In this document: piece after piece, positions 15,190 through 15,705 of the stretch
Numbering within the stretch: position 1 is the first letter of the stretch
How the letters are laid out: the number at the start of each line of letters is the position of its first letter
From: Rikenella microfusus
Lineage (GTDB): Bacteria > Bacteroidota > Bacteroidia > Bacteroidales > SZUA-534
NCBI GenBank assembly: GCA_020719105.1
Contig: DYQV01000026.1
Span: 1 to 15,705, forward strand
Length of the DNA stretch: 15,705 nt
Direction: 5' to 3'
Program-made: the position numbers and the translations under genes
Notes under the pieces: model-generated
Databases searched by the model: none
Seen by the model: only the letters and a program-made list of their open reading frames with translations
Told to the model about the DNA's origin: nothing

Positions 15190-15705
15190 TTAATCAAATT
15201 CAGTTTAAATGAGAAAGTGGTAAAGCATACAAATAAGGCTGAAGCCGACCGGGTTTATAATTTTCCTTACGATGCCGTTGAGGAAGTCTTGTCAAATGCA
15301 GTTTATCATAAAAGCTATGAACTCGGTTCACCCATCGAGGTACAGGTGTGGCCCGACAAAATTGAGATACTTAGCTTTCCTGGCCCGGTACCACCGGTAA
15401 ATGCCAACATATTGCGAACACAAAGGCGCATTGTATCCAGAGAATACCGCAAACGACGTATTGGTGATTTCTTAAAAGAACTTCATTTAACTGAAGGACG
15501 TGGCACGGGTTTTCCTACTATTTATGATGCTATGGCCGATAAGGATTCTCCTGCTCCAATATTCGAAACCGATGAAGTTTGCACCCATTTTTTGGTTACC
15601 CTTCCGGTACATCCTGATTATAGTAACCAAGTTAACGACCAAGTAAGTAACCAGGCTATACAGCTTATTAACCCGCTTTATTCATACCTGAGCACAGCGA
15701 AAGGT
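15190..15705 (+). pseudogene. 5'-truncated AlbA_2/RecG-like ATP-binding transcriptional regulator remnant, open at window end
   Basis: A reading frame (codons beginning at 15190, 15193 and so on) stays open to the last base and encodes the C-terminal half of a COG2865-type protein (AlbA_2 plus GHKL-like ATP-binding region, often called RecG-like). Visible family blocks: KAEADRVYNFPYDAVEE, then the N-box-like EEVLSNAVYHKSYE (from 15280), IEVQVWPDKIEILSFPGP, YRKRRIGDFLKELHLTEGRG with GRGTGFPTIYDAM, then PIFETDE and FLVTLPVHPDY. What is missing is the start: no in-frame ATG lies between the stop at 15085-15087 and the homologous blocks, and the N-terminal AlbA_2 domain (roughly 200 or more residues in complete members) has no room because the tRNA terminator lies directly upstream. 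A GTG at 15217 is the only early alternative start. A decayed remnant is the simplest reading; a short functional C-terminal protein is less likely. The 3' end is outside the window. Confidence 0.7.
15622..15657 (+). repeat. 12-base repeat encoding [S/N]-[N/D]-Q-[V/A] units
   Basis: Three consecutive 12-base units translate as SNQV, NDQV and SNQA. They fall in the linker after the ATP-binding region of the truncated regulator, where related proteins, from memory, also carry variable DQV-like repeats before a C-terminal winged helix. The units differ at several bases, so the array is not fresh. Confidence 0.65.

Overview
The window looks like a chromosomal segment from the Bacteroidota, most likely a Bacteroidales-type marine or anaerobic member. 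The evidence is indirect: several starts are preceded by the lineage's -7 element TAnnTTTG (in one case with a perfect TTTG-N19-TAnnTTTG), there are almost no Shine-Dalgarno sequences, the tRNA lacks an encoded CCA, and the UvrA and TGS-kinase proteins look like those of this phylum. Every gene lies on the + strand.

Region 1 (1-426) holds a small, cysteine-rich MarR-type winged-helix regulator. Region 2 (about 437-9053) is an exopolysaccharide/capsule assembly cluster with tight spacing: a fold-type I PLP aminotransferase, a glutamine-dependent asparagine-synthase-type amidotransferase, a GT4 glycosyltransferase, a Wza-like outer-membrane export lipoprotein, a Wzc-like tyrosine autokinase/copolymerase, and a WecA/MraY-type polyprenyl-phosphate sugar-1-phosphate transferase. 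Together they would start a glycan on the lipid carrier, extend or modify it, control its length and export it. No Wzx flippase, Wzy polymerase or Wzb phosphatase is present, so the pathway must be completed elsewhere. A membrane-anchored lytic transglycosylase (9137-10111) follows directly and may open peptidoglycan for the export machine or be an independent cell-wall gene.

Region 3 (10259-14941) is housekeeping: UvrA (excision repair), a strong intrinsic terminator, and a 552-aa protein that fuses TGS and ThrRS-editing-like domains to a uridine-kinase/phosphoribulokinase-like P-loop kinase.

Region 4 (14983-15705) has a tRNA-Pro(TGG) with a consensus promoter and a perfect 14-bp terminator hairpin. 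Immediately after the hairpin comes the 3' part of an AlbA_2/RecG-like ATP-binding transcriptional-regulator gene with no start codon and no N-terminal domain. It appears to be a 5'-truncated remnant at a tRNA junction and runs off the window end.

No CRISPR array, insertion sequence or complete mobile element was seen. The longest stretch without a protein gene, 14942-15189 (248 bases), is occupied by the tRNA, its promoter and its terminator. I did not find a clearly new system; the best leads are the truncated regulator beside the tRNA, the amidotransferase/aminotransferase pair in the polysaccharide cluster, and the degenerate editing-like domain of the kinase.
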